From assembly GCF_030848305.1 (NCBI RefSeq), contig NZ_CP114598.1:1984001-2048000 (forward strand): a stretch of 64,000 bases of DNA, given 5' to 3'. This document shows, piece after piece, positions 1-9,849 of the stretch. The notes beneath the pieces are model-generated. The model saw only the letters and a list, made by a program, of their open reading frames with translations, was not told where the DNA came from and did no database searches. This stretch comes from Akkermansia muciniphila. GTDB taxonomy: Bacteria > Verrucomicrobiota > Verrucomicrobiia > Verrucomicrobiales > Akkermansiaceae. The position numbers and the translations under genes were made by a program. Each line of letters starts with the position of its first letter. Positions within the stretch are counted from its first letter, which is position 1.

Positions 1-426
1 TTCGTCAAGGGGGCGGATCAGCAGGAAATCAAATTCCGCGCTCCCGTCCAGGCCCGTTACATCGCCATTGTCAGTAAAAACGCCCATGACAACGGCCCCC
101 ATGCCGCTATTGCGGAGCTGAACTTCCTGGATGCCTCCGGCAACCTGCTTCCCCGCGAACAGTGGTCCGTGGTTTATGCGGATTCCCATGAAACGACGGG
201 GGAAGCCGCCCAGGCGGGCCTGGTGATGGACAACCAGCCCACCACCTACTGGCATACCAAGTGGCAGGGGGACAACCCCCAGCACCCGCACATGATCGTG
301 CTGGATCTGGGCAAGGTGCAGAAACTTTCAGGATTCCGCTACCTGCCGCGTCAGAACCGGGAAAACGGCCGCATCAAGGACTATGAAGTCTATGCGTCTC
401 CCAAACCGTTCAAGCCTGCCAGGTAA
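1..426 (+). CDS. C-terminal end of a discoidin (F5/8 type C) domain protein, 5' truncated
   Basis: The reading frame is open from base 1 and ends at TAA 424-426, so only the last 141 residues are seen. They form a beta-rich carbohydrate-binding-like module with the discoidin pattern: a variable loop before DNQPTTYWHTKW, then HMIVLDLGKVQKLSGFRYLPRQ and a final DYEVYAS strand. A preceding stretch (RYIAIVSKNAHDN...AIAELNFLD) looks like the end of a second discoidin-type or linker module. In mucin-degrading bacteria such domains usually sit at the C-terminus of secreted glycosidases or alpha-L-fucosidases, but the catalytic part lies outside the window and cannot be named. A terminator hairpin follows directly. 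Confidence 0.75.
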   Translation, partial: FVKGADQQEIKFRAPVQARYIAIVSKNAHDNGPHAAIAELNFLDASGNLLPREQWSVVYADSHETTGEAAQAGLVMDNQPTTYWHTKWQGDNPQHPHMIVLDLGKVQKLSGFRYLPRQNRENGRIKDYEVYASPKPFKPAR

Positions 427-453
427 GATCCACTGAATTGCTGAACTTTCCAG

Positions 454-486
454 GGCCGCTCCCTCTTGAATGAGGGGCGGCCTTGT
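454..486 (+). terminator. Terminator after the discoidin-domain gene
   Basis: A stem of GGCCGCTCCCTC (454-465) pairs with GAGGGGCGGCC (472-482) with one bulged base. It is followed by TTGTT, 28 bases after the stop codon. Confidence 0.6.
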
Positions 487-612
487 TGCGTCCGGACATC
501 CCGGAAGAAACAGTCCTCCTTTTTCCGGGTAAGCGCCGTTCCGGTTTAAAGATACGTATCAGCTTTCCGTTCCCTTGTTTTCCGCTGTTGTGCGTGCCGG
601 CATTTCATACGC

Positions 613-646
613 AAAAAAGGCGGCTCCGCAGTGTAACGGAGCCGCC
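613..646 (-). terminator. Rho-independent terminator of the barrel protein gene
   Basis: A perfect 10-bp stem GGCGGCTCCG (619-628) and CGGAGCCGCC (637-646) is followed on the minus strand by TTTTTTG. It sits 31 bases beyond the stop of the minus-strand gene at 677. Confidence 0.8.
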
Positions 647-676
647 GGAAGGCAGTAAAAACTGATAGCTGGTTTG

Positions 677-1279
677 TTAGAAGTTCCAGGAGAAGCCCAG
701 CTTGATGGTGTGGTAGCCGGGATCATTGTAACCCTGAATCTGGTAGTATTCGTAGCCGATCAGGAAGTCCGCGCTGTTGGAGATGCTGAACTTGAAGCCG
801 GCCTGGGCAGCCCAGGAAAACTTGGTGGAGGAAATGGTGCGGGAACGGCTGCCGTCTTCCAGGCCATGAATGGTGGTCTTCACGTCGCCGTAAGTGGCGC
901 CGATTTTGCCGCCCAGATAGAACATGGTGTAGTCGCCGATGGGAAGGTTCAGCGTGTAACCGGCCATCATCGGAATATAGGTGGAACGGAGGCTGGCGGT
1001 ATAAGGACCGCTGATGCCCAGGTCCTGCACGCTGGGATGGTGGGAACCGGCCAGGATACCGCCGTTCAGGGAAATTTGATGAACAATGCTGCCGGTTTCA
1101 ATATAGTTGAAAATGCTCAGATTGCCGCCGGCCACGTTGGGCATGGCGTCTTTGGTGGCGATTCCGTAAGTCCCTTCCAGGGACATGCCGAACTGGCCGT
1201 CGTATTTATCGGCATGATAGGCGCTGGCGGAAGACACGGAGGCCGCAATGGCCAAACCTAACAGTATAGTTTTGTTCAT
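677..1279 (-). CDS. Small outer-membrane beta-barrel protein
   Basis: The 200-residue product starts at ATG 1279, chosen because MNKTILLGLAIAASVSSASA is a typical cleavable signal peptide; upstream in-frame extensions have no signal features. The mature part is Gly-, Tyr- and Ser-rich with alternating hydrophobic residues typical of transmembrane beta strands (GYTLNLPIGDYTMFYLGGKIGATYG, FLIGYEYYQIQG). It ends in Phe (KLGFSWNF), the usual outer-membrane insertion signal. Probably an 8-strand OmpA/OmpX-like barrel or a Verrucomicrobia-specific relative; the ligand or partner is unknown. It is monocistronic with its own strong terminator, and diverges from the amidohydrolase gene. Confidence 0.7.
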   Translation of the reverse strand: MNKTILLGLAIAASVSSASAYHADKYDGQFGMSLEGTYGIATKDAMPNVAGGNLSIFNYIETGSIVHQISLNGGILAGSHHPSVQDLGISGPYTASLRSTYIPMMAGYTLNLPIGDYTMFYLGGKIGATYGDVKTTIHGLEDGSRSRTISSTKFSWAAQAGFKFSISNSADFLIGYEYYQIQGYNDPGYHTIKLGFSWNF

Positions 1280-1426
1280 ATGGAGATAAATGGTGAATTT
1301 AACTGTAATACATTCTTGGCAGTTTTCTCTTTTGAAGTCAAACATGAAATATCAAATGGACGCGAAATCCCCAAACCCGGGGAGATGAAGTTGCCAGAAC
1401 GCTCCCGGTGGGGTACATTCTGCTTC

Positions 1427-2749
1427 ATGGAACAACAAGCGTGTGATTTGCTGGTGACCGCTTCCCGTATTCTGGGCGGGGCGGAACAGTCCGGCGCTCC
1501 CGGAGATGCGGCCGTCGCCGTCCGGGACGGGAAGATTCTGGAAACGGGGGGCGTTGCAGAGCTGGAAGCCAGGTGGACGCCCGCCGTCCGCAGGGATCTG
1601 GGAAATGTGCTGCTGATGCCGGGGCTGATTAATGCCCATACGCATGTCCCCATGACTTTTATGCGCGGTTTTGCGGATGACTTGCCGCTGATGGAATGGC
1701 TGACCGGGCATATTTTCCCGGTGGAAGCCCGGCTGACGGATAAAATCGTCTCCCTGGGGGCCCGGCTGGGCATGTATGAAATGATGCGGACGGGCACCAC
1801 GGCGTTTGTAGATTCCTACCTATTGGAGGCCAATGTCCTCCAGGAAGCGGAACGCATGGGAATGCGCTGTGTTGGCGGGGAAGTCGTTTTTGCTTTTCCC
1901 TCTCCGGCATACGGGGGGTGGGATGGTGCGGAAGCCCTGTACCGGGAGCAGGCGGAACGCTTTTCCGGCCGCGGCAGAGTGCAGGTGGCCCTGATGCCGC
2001 ACAGCGTGTACACTACCAGTGACGAAGTGCTCCGGAGTTCCATGAAGCTGGCGGAGGAACTGGATCTGATGCTGCATATCCATCTGTCCGAATCCGCCGG
2101 GGAAGTGGAGCAGTGCCGTTCCCTGCACGGGGGAAGGCGCCCCGTGGGCTATGCCCGCGATATGGGGCTGCTGAATGAACGCGCCGTGCTGGCTCATATG
2201 GTGGACGTGACGGATGAGGAACTGGAGCTGGTTGCCGCTTCCGGGGCGGCGGTTGTCCATAACCCGGTCAGCAACCTGAAACTGGCATCCGGCTTCGCCC
2301 GCGTGCGGGATATGGTGCGGGCCGGCGTTCCCGTCTCTCTGGGAACGGACGGAGCGTGCAGCAACAACAGTCTGGACATGTTTGAAACGATGAAGCTGGC
2401 CGCTATTCTTGCCAAGGGGTACAGCGGTGACGCTACTGCGCTTCCCGCCATGCAGGCGTTGAAGATGGCTACGGCGGAGGGCGCCCGCATTTTCCGGACG
2501 CCGGGGCTGGGAACACTGGTTCCGGGAGCTCCTGCGGATATGATCGCCATGAATTTGGATGAACCGAATTTGTGCCCGATTTTCAACGAGACGTCCCATG
2601 CCGTTTATGCATCTTCCGGCAAGGATTGCGTGTTCACCATGGTGGAAGGGAAAATTTTGTATGACCATGGAATTTACACGGATGGCCTGTATGAGGATAC
2701 CGCCGCGGAAATGCGGGATCTGGTAAAGTGGGTGAAAAACAGTGATTAA
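1427..2749 (+). CDS. mtaD: Amidohydrolase of the 5'-methylthioadenosine/S-adenosylhomocysteine deaminase family
   Basis: A 440-residue metal-dependent deaminase of the amidohydrolase superfamily. ATG 1427 is preferred over earlier in-frame starts because family homology begins at about residue 6. Metal-binding HxH is H71-T-H73 (LINAHTHVPM), followed by the family signature MRGFADDLPLMEWL. Later come HIHLSES, LAHMVDV and the catalytic Asp in SLGTDGACSNNSLDMFETMKLA. These are the hallmarks of MTA/SAH deaminases, cytosolic enzymes that deaminate adenosyl moieties to inosyl forms in purine and methionine salvage. Other substrates (guanine, isoxanthopterin, chlorohydrolase-like) occur in the family, so the exact substrate is inferred. 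It probably forms a single gene unit ahead of lpdA. Confidence 0.8.
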   Translation: MEQQACDLLVTASRILGGAEQSGAPGDAAVAVRDGKILETGGVAELEARWTPAVRRDLGNVLLMPGLINAHTHVPMTFMRGFADDLPLMEWLTGHIFPVEARLTDKIVSLGARLGMYEMMRTGTTAFVDSYLLEANVLQEAERMGMRCVGGEVVFAFPSPAYGGWDGAEALYREQAERFSGRGRVQVALMPHSVYTTSDEVLRSSMKLAEELDLMLHIHLSESAGEVEQCRSLHGGRRPVGYARDMGLLNERAVLAHMVDVTDEELELVAASGAAVVHNPVSNLKLASGFARVRDMVRAGVPVSLGTDGACSNNSLDMFETMKLAAILAKGYSGDATALPAMQALKMATAEGARIFRTPGLGTLVPGAPADMIAMNLDEPNLCPIFNETSHAVYASSGKDCVFTMVEGKILYDHGIYTDGLYEDTAAEMRDLVKWVKNSD

Positions 2750-2895
2750 GTATTGGAAATGAGCGAATAAAGGCAGGTTTTCGACACATGCTTTAATCAC
2801 CGGTCCCTTACTTCTGCTATCTGTCGGCCTCCTGAGTCGGCGCATGCTCATATTCCTTCTTTACCCGCAAGGGGGGATGCCTTTATAGTAATTTC

Positions 2896-4290
2896 ATGCA
2901 ATATGATCTCATCGTCATTGGTGGAGGCCCTGCCGGCTATGTGGGCGCCATCCGCGCCGCCCAGCTGGGGAAATCCGTGGTGTGCGTGGAACGCGAGCGG
3001 GTAGGGGGCACCTGTCTGAACTGGGGTTGCATCCCCACCAAGGCGCTTCTGAAAAACGCTGAGGCCTACCTGACTGTAACGGCCCGTGCCAGGGAATTCG
3101 GCATGACGGTGGAAGGCGTCAGCGTGGATTGGAGCGAAGTGATCGGCCGTTCCCGTAAGGTCAGCGACCGCCTGGCCGGCGGCGTGGGGTTCCTGTTCAA
3201 GAAAAACAAGGTGGATTCCGTTACGGGGGAAGCCTCCATCATTTCTCCCGGCAGGGTGGAAGTAAAGGCCGCCGACGGGACGGTGAATGTTCTGGAGGGA
3301 AAGAATATCCTGGTCTGTACCGGCTGCGTCACCCGCACGGTTCCCAGCCTCCCCCTGAACGGTACTACCGTCATCGGCTCCAGGGAAGCCATGGTGCTGG
3401 AAAAGCGGCCTGAAAGCATGATCATCATCGGTTCCGGAGCCATCGGCACGGAATTTGCCTACATTTACAATTCATTCGGCACCAGAGTGACGCTTATTGA
3501 AGCGCTTCCCCGGATGCTTCCCAATGAAGACGACGACTCCTGCATGACGCTGGAACGGGCATTCAAGAAGCAGGGCATCAAAGTGATGACGGGAGCTTCC
3601 GTAGAATCCGTTGCGGAAACCTGTGACGGACAGGTCAAGGCCAGCGTGAAAAACAGCAGGGGACAGGAAGAGGAAATCACGGCGGATGTCTGCCTGGTGG
3701 CCATCGGCGTGAAGCCGGTTGTTCCCGCCGCGCCCGGCCTGGACCTGGAGCTGACGGAAAAGGGATTCATCAAGGTGAATGACCGTTATGCAACTTCCAT
3801 TCCCGGCGTGTATGCGGCAGGCGATGTGATCGGCGGCGTGCTGCTGGCGCATACGGCTTCTTTTGAAGCTGTGCAGGCAGTAGAAGGCATGTTTAATCCG
3901 GACTATCAGCCCAGACAGGTGGGCTTTTTCCCGAGCTGCACATATTGCTACCCGCAAGTGGCTTCCGTAGGTAAAACGGAACGCGCTCTCAAAGAGGCGG
4001 GCGTGGAATACAAGGTGGGGAAATTCCCCTTCCAGGCCATTGGCAAGGCTGTAGCCGCCGGAGAACCGGACGGTTTCGTAAAAACCCTGTACGGCGCCAA
4101 AAACGGAGAACTCCTGGGCGCCCACATCGTGGGGCCGGAAGCCACGGAACTGATTGCCGCGCTGGGCATCAGCATTCAGGCGGAACTGACGGACGAGGAC
4201 ATCCACGCCACCATTTTCGCCCATCCCACGCTGTCTGAGGCCATCCATGAATCCATGCTGGCTTCCGAGGGAATCGCCATCCACATGTAA
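2896..4290 (+). CDS. lpdA: Dihydrolipoyl dehydrogenase (E3)
   Basis: A 464-residue FAD-dependent disulfide oxidoreductase of usual length. The FAD-binding GGGPAG lies at residues 9-14, the redox disulfide is C40-LNWG-C45 in GGTCLNWGCIPTKA, the NAD-binding GSGAIGTEF follows mid-protein, and the second FAD motif is VYAAGDV. The C-terminal dimer interface carries the catalytic His-Glu pair (HPTLSEAIHE). It reoxidises dihydrolipoamide for 2-oxoacid dehydrogenase complexes; the E1 and E2 genes of the 2-oxoglutarate complex lie 1.6 kb away on the other strand, so it probably serves that complex. A strong hairpin follows the stop. Confidence 0.95.
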   Translation: MQYDLIVIGGGPAGYVGAIRAAQLGKSVVCVERERVGGTCLNWGCIPTKALLKNAEAYLTVTARAREFGMTVEGVSVDWSEVIGRSRKVSDRLAGGVGFLFKKNKVDSVTGEASIISPGRVEVKAADGTVNVLEGKNILVCTGCVTRTVPSLPLNGTTVIGSREAMVLEKRPESMIIIGSGAIGTEFAYIYNSFGTRVTLIEALPRMLPNEDDDSCMTLERAFKKQGIKVMTGASVESVAETCDGQVKASVKNSRGQEEEITADVCLVAIGVKPVVPAAPGLDLELTEKGFIKVNDRYATSIPGVYAAGDVIGGVLLAHTASFEAVQAVEGMFNPDYQPRQVGFFPSCTYCYPQVASVGKTERALKEAGVEYKVGKFPFQAIGKAVAAGEPDGFVKTLYGAKNGELLGAHIVGPEATELIAALGISIQAELTDEDIHATIFAHPTLSEAIHESMLASEGIAIHM

Positions 4291-4298
4291 CGGTTTTC

Positions 4299-4330
4299 AA
4301 TGGAAGAGCCCCATCCGGGGTTCTTCCATT
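4299..4330 (+). terminator. Hairpin terminator after lpdA
   Basis: A 14-bp stem (AATGGAAGAGCCCC with GGGGTTCTTCCATT, one G-U pair) with a 4-base ATCC loop lies 9 bases after the stop. There is no long T tract, so termination may be partial. Confidence 0.6.
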
Positions 4331-4795
4331 CATTCCTTTGTCATGCAAACGGGTGAATGACAATCTGCGTTGAAAAAAGACGTTCAAGGATAAGCTTGTT
4401 GATGAGGGCGGCAGCGTCAACAATTCCCGTAAGTTTATCAGACAGGCTCTAAGCAGGATTGATAGTCAATGTAGTAGATTGACTGCAAGTTTTGGAAAGT
4501 CGCGGTTTGCTTGTTTATATCATCAAGGAACGGGGATAACCTGGAAACCACAGGCAACAGGGCCATTTGCGGCACGAGTGGGCAGACAACCGCGAAAACG
4601 GAGCGGGAGTAATCCAAAACGGCTCATGCCGCATTGAAGTACGGAAAAGAAAGGGCAAGAAGATTTTGGAAACAGTTCCGAAACAGTTCCGCTTCAGCCT
4701 CTGTTTTCGTTTTTTGTTTGCGTGATGAATGGGAAGTTGTTTGACACTAATTTATGGGGAAAATATATTTATAACGTATAGATAACTCCTCGCAT
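4331..4795. other. Intergenic stretch, no gene seen
   Basis: No frame carries a recognisable protein, and no RNA gene was recognised. The DNA becomes markedly more AT-rich towards the GyrI-like pseudogene, which marks the edge of a compositionally different patch. Confidence 0.5.
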
Positions 4796-5459
4796 TTATT
4801 TCTTCTCCAATATTTTCTGTTTTCTCTTTACCGGGTGTCTGATGACAGTTTTCAGTTTGCCCACATCACATTTGCGTGGATCGGAAAGATAAATTTCGTG
4901 ATGATAACGAGTATCGGTAATATCGATCTCATATCCATTGGCATTTGCGTATTCTTCCATCTGGCGGATGGTTTCGGGTTCGTTATCATAAGAGCCGAGG
5001 TGCAATGCATTGAACGCAATCGCCTTCTTCATAGGTAAGAAAATCCACCGTTGAAAAGTCCTTCTTTTTCTTTTTGGTTGCTTCCTCGATTGCCCACTCA
5101 AGATCTTCCTTAGTCACAAAGTCTGGTAAACGGATAATAGAAATAAATTTAAAATTTTCTTTATGGCCATAGTCCATTCCATCGCTACCATTTTGCCACC
5201 AAAAGCCTTCAAGAGGCGGGACAATATACTCAAAAAAGCCTTTAATCTTGCGAGAACTCTTATAGCTCATTTTGATAGTATAGGCAATTCCGTAAAGTAG
5301 TTCAATGGAGCGTTGGTATTCTCCACCCTCATCATTGGGATTTCCCTTGCCACGAACTGCTATGTAATTCATTTTAGGAATAGTAACTATTGCCGGTTTG
5401 TTCTTCGGCATGTAAAATTCCTTGTATTCTTTCTTATAATCAAAAACCATGCTTAACAC
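4796..5459 (-). pseudogene. GyrI-like small-molecule-binding protein, frameshifted
   Basis: Two overlapping minus-strand frames (4986-5459 and 4796-5101) encode the two parts of one GyrI-like (effector-binding, SRPBCC-fold) protein of about 210 residues. The first part has FYMPKNKPAIVTIPKMNYIAVRGKG and GFWWQNG; it runs into ...TYEEGDCVQC and then an early stop. The second frame resumes exactly with HLGSYDNEPETIRQMEEYA...DITDTRYHHEIYLSDPRK, the conserved C-terminal half. One extra base in the AA run at 5004-5005 (minus strand: ATTG where ATG would give QCMHLGSYD) explains the break. Start at 5459 or the Met at 5450. Low GC against its neighbours suggests acquisition. Members bind small molecules and are often partners of AraC/MerR regulators; none is nearby. 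A sequencing error remains possible. Confidence 0.75.
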
Positions 5460-5877
5460 TCATTGAAATTATTTTTTCTTATTATGCCATTTATGAATTT
5501 TTAGAATCATAAAGGGAAAAGCGGAAGTAAATAAAAGACTGGGCGCAACAGGCGAAATTTTTTGAAAATACAGCGGTTTTAGAGTGATTGATTTTTTAAT
5601 TGCGATTTGCTGATTAGTTCAATCGATTCAAATATGGCACATTTCTCTGTTACAAATAATCCGTATTTTATATATGCTTCAACTATCCAGTTCGTCAAGC
5701 GGAGGGTGTATTTTTTATAAAGAGCTTGAAGAATCCCCCTCCCTAAAAATTTTCCCCTTCCCTTGAAAAGCGCCTCTTGACAAAAGACCTGGGGGATTCA
5801 TTTCCTGAATACTTGGAAAATTAAAAAAGATATTTGTTTTTTTCTTCTTGTTATTTAGACTTTTTCCCTGCGGCTCC
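5460..5877. other. AT-rich intergenic region
   Basis: This 418-bp stretch separates the GyrI-like pseudogene from the end of sucB. It contains poly-T/poly-A runs but no convincing gene, RNA or strong hairpin. It probably holds the 3' end of the cyd-suc transcript. Confidence 0.5.
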
Positions 5878-7005
5878 TCATAACTCGAATACTGGATTTT
5901 CCACGGCGTTTTTGACGGCAACGAGAAATTGCACGGCCTGCTTGCCGTCCACCAGGCGGTGGTCGTAGGAAAGGGCCAGGTACATCATGGGCCGGACGAC
6001 GATTTGGCCGTCCCGGACCACGGGGCGTTCCTGAATGGTGTGCATGCCCAGAATGCCGCTTTGGGGAGGGTTCAGAATCGGGGTGGAAAGAAGCGATCCA
6101 TACGTGCCGCCGTTGGAAATGGTAAAGCATCCGCCTTGCAGGTCCTGCATGGACAGGTTTCCGCTACGTGCTTTTTCCGTCAGGACGGCGAGTTCCTGTT
6201 CCAGCTCCGGAAACGTTTTCCGGTCACAGTCCCGCAGCACGGGGACGACGAGACCCTTGTCCGTGCCAATGGCTACAGAGATGTCATAGTACAGGTTTTC
6301 CACGATGTCCGCGCCGTCAATTCTGGCGTTGACCTGGGGCACTTCCTGCAAGGCCTTGACTACTGCCTTGATAAAGAAGCTCATGAAACCAAGCTTGGTT
6401 CCGTGCCGTTCCCGGAATTCTGCATGGAATTGTTTGCGGAGTTCCATCACGGAGGACATGTCGCATTCGTTGAACGTGGTGAGGATGGCCGCCTGGCGCT
6501 GGGCCTCCATCAGACGGGCCGCGATGGTGCGGCGCAGCGGACTCATGGGTTTTCTGATGAAGCGCGGAGCAATTTCCTTTTCTGCCTCCCTGTCCTCTCC
6601 GGCAGGAATCTGTTCCGGGAGGGGGACTTTCCCGTGTGGCTTTTGTCCCGGAAATTCCGCAGCTGGGGCGGAAGGCGCGGAAACGGGGGCCTTCCGTGTT
6701 TCCGGCGAGGTCGTTTTTTTCGGCTCAAGCGGTATGAGCGGAGCTTCCCTTTCCGGTGCGGCTGCGGTTCCGTCAGCGGAAGAAATGCGGCCAAGAACTG
6801 CGCCGATAAGGGCTTCTTCCCCTTCCGGAACGAGGATTTCCAGTACGCCGCTTTCTTCCGCCTCCAGATCCGTGGAAACCTTGTCCGTTTCCAGCGTCAC
6901 CAGCGTATCGCCTTTGGCTACCGGATCGCCGGCGTTCTTGTGCCACGCGGCTACGGTGGCGGAGGTGACGGATTCTCCAAAGTTGGGAGTCAGGATGTCG
7001 CTCAT
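5878..7005 (-). CDS. sucB: Dihydrolipoamide succinyltransferase, E2 of the 2-oxoglutarate dehydrogenase complex
   Basis: 375 residues. An N-terminal lipoyl domain carries the lipoylated lysine in [20 protein letters not shown] Pro/Ala/Glu-rich linker (about 80-150) follows, in which a typical peripheral-subunit-binding domain is not obvious, then the catalytic domain from about residue 150 ([35 protein letters not shown]). The active-site motif is [19 protein letters not shown] near the end. It transfers the succinyl group from lipoamide to CoA. The gene starts 15 bases after sucA stops and is clearly co-transcribed with it. The missing or reduced E1/E3-binding domain is worth noting, since the linker is short for an E2. 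Confidence 0.93.
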   Translation of the reverse strand: MSDILTPNFGESVTSATVAAWHKNAGDPVAKGDTLVTLETDKVSTDLEAEESGVLEILVPEGEEALIGAVLGRISSADGTAAAPEREAPLIPLEPKKTTSPETRKAPVSAPSAPAAEFPGQKPHGKVPLPEQIPAGEDREAEKEIAPRFIRKPMSPLRRTIAARLMEAQRQAAILTTFNECDMSSVMELRKQFHAEFRERHGTKLGFMSFFIKAVVKALQEVPQVNARIDGADIVENLYYDISVAIGTDKGLVVPVLRDCDRKTFPELEQELAVLTEKARSGNLSMQDLQGGCFTISNGGTYGSLLSTPILNPPQSGILGMHTIQERPVVRDGQIVVRPMMYLALSYDHRLVDGKQAVQFLVAVKNAVENPVFEL

Positions 7006-7020
7006 GGGAAGAAGATGGGT

Positions 7021-9786
7021 TCAGGATTGCGCCCGCGGCCCGAAGGCAGCGGCGAGAAGTCTTTTTTGCGCGGCGGCGTGCAGGGCCTTGGCTCCTTCCG
7101 CAGGGCAGGCCATGGGCGGCCGTCCCGCATAGCGGAAGGAGGTGGCGAAGAGGCGCCCCAGCCTGTTCCGCAGGTGGCCCCAGGCCCCCATGTTGGAGGG
7201 TTCCTCCTGGCACCAGACGAAGTCGCGCACTTTCTGGTAGGGTGCCAGCAGGAAGGTGAGCTGTTCCCGGGCCAGAGGATAGATTTGTTCCAGACGGATG
7301 ATTACCGTGTCTGCAATATTCCGTTCCTTCCGGTAGGCGGCCAGGTCATAATAAACTTTCCCGGTGCAAAAGACGGCGCGCGTCACCTGATCCGGCGCGG
7401 GAGCGTCCGGGTCCGGGAGCACTTCGCGGAAACGGGAGGGGGCCAGAAATTCCCGGTGCGGGGAGACGGCCTCCGGACGGGAGAGCAGACTTTTGGGCGT
7501 GAAGACGATCAGGGGCTTGTGCAGATTTCGGTGCACCTGGCGGCGCAGGGCGTGGAAGTATTGGGCCGGGGTGGTGGGGTTGATGACCTGCATGTTGTCG
7601 TCCGCGCAAAGCTGGAGATAGCGTTCCATGCGGGCGCTGGAGTGTTCCGAGCCCGCCCCTTCATAGCCGTGGGGCAGCAGCAGCACCATGCGGTTTTTCT
7701 GGCGCCATTTGGCCTCCGCGGCCGCAATGAACTGGTCCACAATAACCTGTGCTCCGTTGGCGAAGTCCCCGAACTGGGCCTCCCACATGACCAGAGCGTC
7801 CGGGCTGTCCAGCGCGTAGCCGTATTCAAAGCCCAGCACGGAGGCTTCCGACAGAGAGGAGTTGTAAATGCGGAACGCGGTAGTGCCGTGGTTCAGCTTT
7901 TCCAGAGGAGTGTACAGGGAGCCGTCATTGAAGTCATGCAGGACGGCGTGCCGCTGGGAGAAGGTGCCGCGCTGGCAGTCTTGGCCGGACAGGCGCACGG
8001 TGTGGTTTTCCGCGAGCAGGCTGCCCCAGGCCAGGGATTCCGCCATGGCCCAGTCCAGCGGTTCGCCTTCCCGGAAGGCCTCCCTGCGGCGAGCCAGGAA
8101 GCGTTTTTCCAGCGTGGGGTGAGGCGTGAAGCCGTCCGGCAGTTCCGTAAGGATATTTCCGATGCGCTGGAACAACTCCGGGCTGATTCCCGTCCGTATG
8201 CTGGTACGCGGGATGGGCGTTTCATCCGCATCCTGCGCGGTGGCGGGCAGGAGATAGTCCGCGGAATTTTCCTTCATTTGCAGGTAGGCCTGTTCCATGC
8301 CCTCCCAAAGGTCTTTCCTGATGTCCCGCTCCTGCTGTTCCGTCAATTCCCCGCGTTCCCTGAGCGCCGTTCCGTACAGGGCTGCGGCGGTGGGACGCGC
8401 CTCAATCCGCTTGGTCTGCATGGGCGCGGTAAAGGCGGCCTGATCCGTTTCATTGTGGCCCAGACGGCGGTAACAGTACATGTCCAGAATGATGTCCCTT
8501 CCGAATTTCTGGCGGAACTGGAGCGCGAAGTCCGCCGCCCATACCAGGTCTTCCGGGCTTTCTCCGTTGATATGCAGGATGGGGGACTGGAGCATCTGGG
8601 CCACGTCCGTAGCGTAGCGAGAGGAGCGGGCTTCGTCCGGGCCGGTGGTGAAGCCGATCTGGTTGTTGATGACGAGATGCACGGTGCCGCCCGTGCGGTA
8701 GCCTTTCAGCAGGGAAAGATTGAGCACTTCCGCCACGATTCCCTGCCCAGAGAAAGCGGCGTCTCCGTGCAGGACGAGCGGCAGCACATGCTTGCGTTCC
8801 GCGTCTTGCAGGTTGTGCTGCATGGCCCTGGCTCTGCCTTCCACCACGGGATACACGGCTTCCAGATGGCTGGGGTTGGAGGAGAGGCGGATGTGGAGGT
8901 CATGCCCGTCCACGTGGCGCGTGGCGGCGTAGCCGAGGTGGTATTTGACGTCGCTCCTGCCGATGGGGGATTCCGGCAGGTAGTCCGGCGTGAATTCGTG
9001 GAAGATGGTTTTCAGCGGTTTGTGGAGGATGTTGGCCAGCACATTCAGCCTTCCGCGGTGGGCCATGCCCATTTCAATGTGGGATACTCCGGCGACGGGG
9101 CAGCGCTTGATCATGGCGTCCAGCAGGACGATGGCTCCTTCCCCTCCTTCCAGGGAGAAGCGTTTTTTCCCCATGAAGCGCTTGCCCAGGAATTCCTCAA
9201 ACAGTTCCGCCCTGCAGAGATGGAAGAAGGCTTCTCTCCGGACTTCCGGGCCATAATCCACGCCGTTTGCCCGGAGCTGGATTTTTTCTTCAATCCAGGA
9301 GCGGATTTCCAGATTGTCTATGTGGTGGTATTCAAATCCGATGGCTCCACAATAGATTTTTTGCAGCCGATTGATGATTTCACGGAGAGTGAACGTTCCT
9401 CCGTCCATGAAGGTGCCGATGTTGACGGGCTGGTCCAGATCCTCTTCTCGGAATCCCATATCTTCCGGATTGACAGGGGAACGGGGCCGGTCCGGCGGCT
9501 CCAGCGGATTGAAGCGGGCGCATTGGTGTCCCATGACCCGGTAGGCCCGGATGAGCAGGCTGATGCGCCCGCGGCCTTCCGCGCTTTCCGGAGGAACGGT
9601 ATAAAGGGACGTGTCCGCATCGGTCCCTGTGTTTTCTTTTTTTCCGAGGGCTTCTCCGCTCCCCAGTTCGTAGCCCTCGAACCAGGCTGCCCAGAGAGGA
9701 TCTACGGACAGGGGATCGTTTTTCCATGATTGATGGAGCGCCGTAATTTCCTCCGGAGGGAGTTTGGAGAAGATGGAGGCATGCAT
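7021..9786 (-). CDS. sucA: 2-oxoglutarate dehydrogenase E1 component
   Basis: 921 residues, the usual length for the thiamine-diphosphate-dependent E1 of this complex. The N-terminus (LPPEEITALHQSWKNDPLSVDPLWAAWFEGYEL) is the family's E2-interaction region. Family signatures seen: HRGRLNVLANIL, GDAAFSGQGIVAE (ThDP-binding region), NNQIGFTTGPDEARSS, YRRLGHNETD and the C-terminal VLLLPHGYEGAGSEHSSARMERYLQL. It decarboxylates 2-oxoglutarate and succinylates E2 lipoyl groups in the TCA cycle. It lies 63 bases after cydB and 15 bases before sucB on the same strand, so respiratory oxidase and TCA enzyme may share a transcript. Confidence 0.95.
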   Translation of the reverse strand: MHASIFSKLPPEEITALHQSWKNDPLSVDPLWAAWFEGYELGSGEALGKKENTGTDADTSLYTVPPESAEGRGRISLLIRAYRVMGHQCARFNPLEPPDRPRSPVNPEDMGFREEDLDQPVNIGTFMDGGTFTLREIINRLQKIYCGAIGFEYHHIDNLEIRSWIEEKIQLRANGVDYGPEVRREAFFHLCRAELFEEFLGKRFMGKKRFSLEGGEGAIVLLDAMIKRCPVAGVSHIEMGMAHRGRLNVLANILHKPLKTIFHEFTPDYLPESPIGRSDVKYHLGYAATRHVDGHDLHIRLSSNPSHLEAVYPVVEGRARAMQHNLQDAERKHVLPLVLHGDAAFSGQGIVAEVLNLSLLKGYRTGGTVHLVINNQIGFTTGPDEARSSRYATDVAQMLQSPILHINGESPEDLVWAADFALQFRQKFGRDIILDMYCYRRLGHNETDQAAFTAPMQTKRIEARPTAAALYGTALRERGELTEQQERDIRKDLWEGMEQAYLQMKENSADYLLPATAQDADETPIPRTSIRTGISPELFQRIGNILTELPDGFTPHPTLEKRFLARRREAFREGEPLDWAMAESLAWGSLLAENHTVRLSGQDCQRGTFSQRHAVLHDFNDGSLYTPLEKLNHGTTAFRIYNSSLSEASVLGFEYGYALDSPDALVMWEAQFGDFANGAQVIVDQFIAAAEAKWRQKNRMVLLLPHGYEGAGSEHSSARMERYLQLCADDNMQVINPTTPAQYFHALRRQVHRNLHKPLIVFTPKSLLSRPEAVSPHREFLAPSRFREVLPDPDAPAPDQVTRAVFCTGKVYYDLAAYRKERNIADTVIIRLEQIYPLAREQLTFLLAPYQKVRDFVWCQEEPSNMGAWGHLRNRLGRLFATSFRYAGRPPMACPAEGAKALHAAAQKRLLAAAFGPRAQS

Positions 9787-9849
9787 GCGGCAGAGCGGAT
9801 GGTACGGGGCGTTTTCAGTTCTCTGATCGCTATTTTTGCCCGCAGGGCG

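Noticed and set aside
5929-9729. A 1266-codon open frame on the plus strand opposite sucAB
   Set aside because: It is the antisense shadow of sucA and sucB, rich in Arg, Gly and Gln with no domain pattern. GC-rich genes often leave the opposite strand open.
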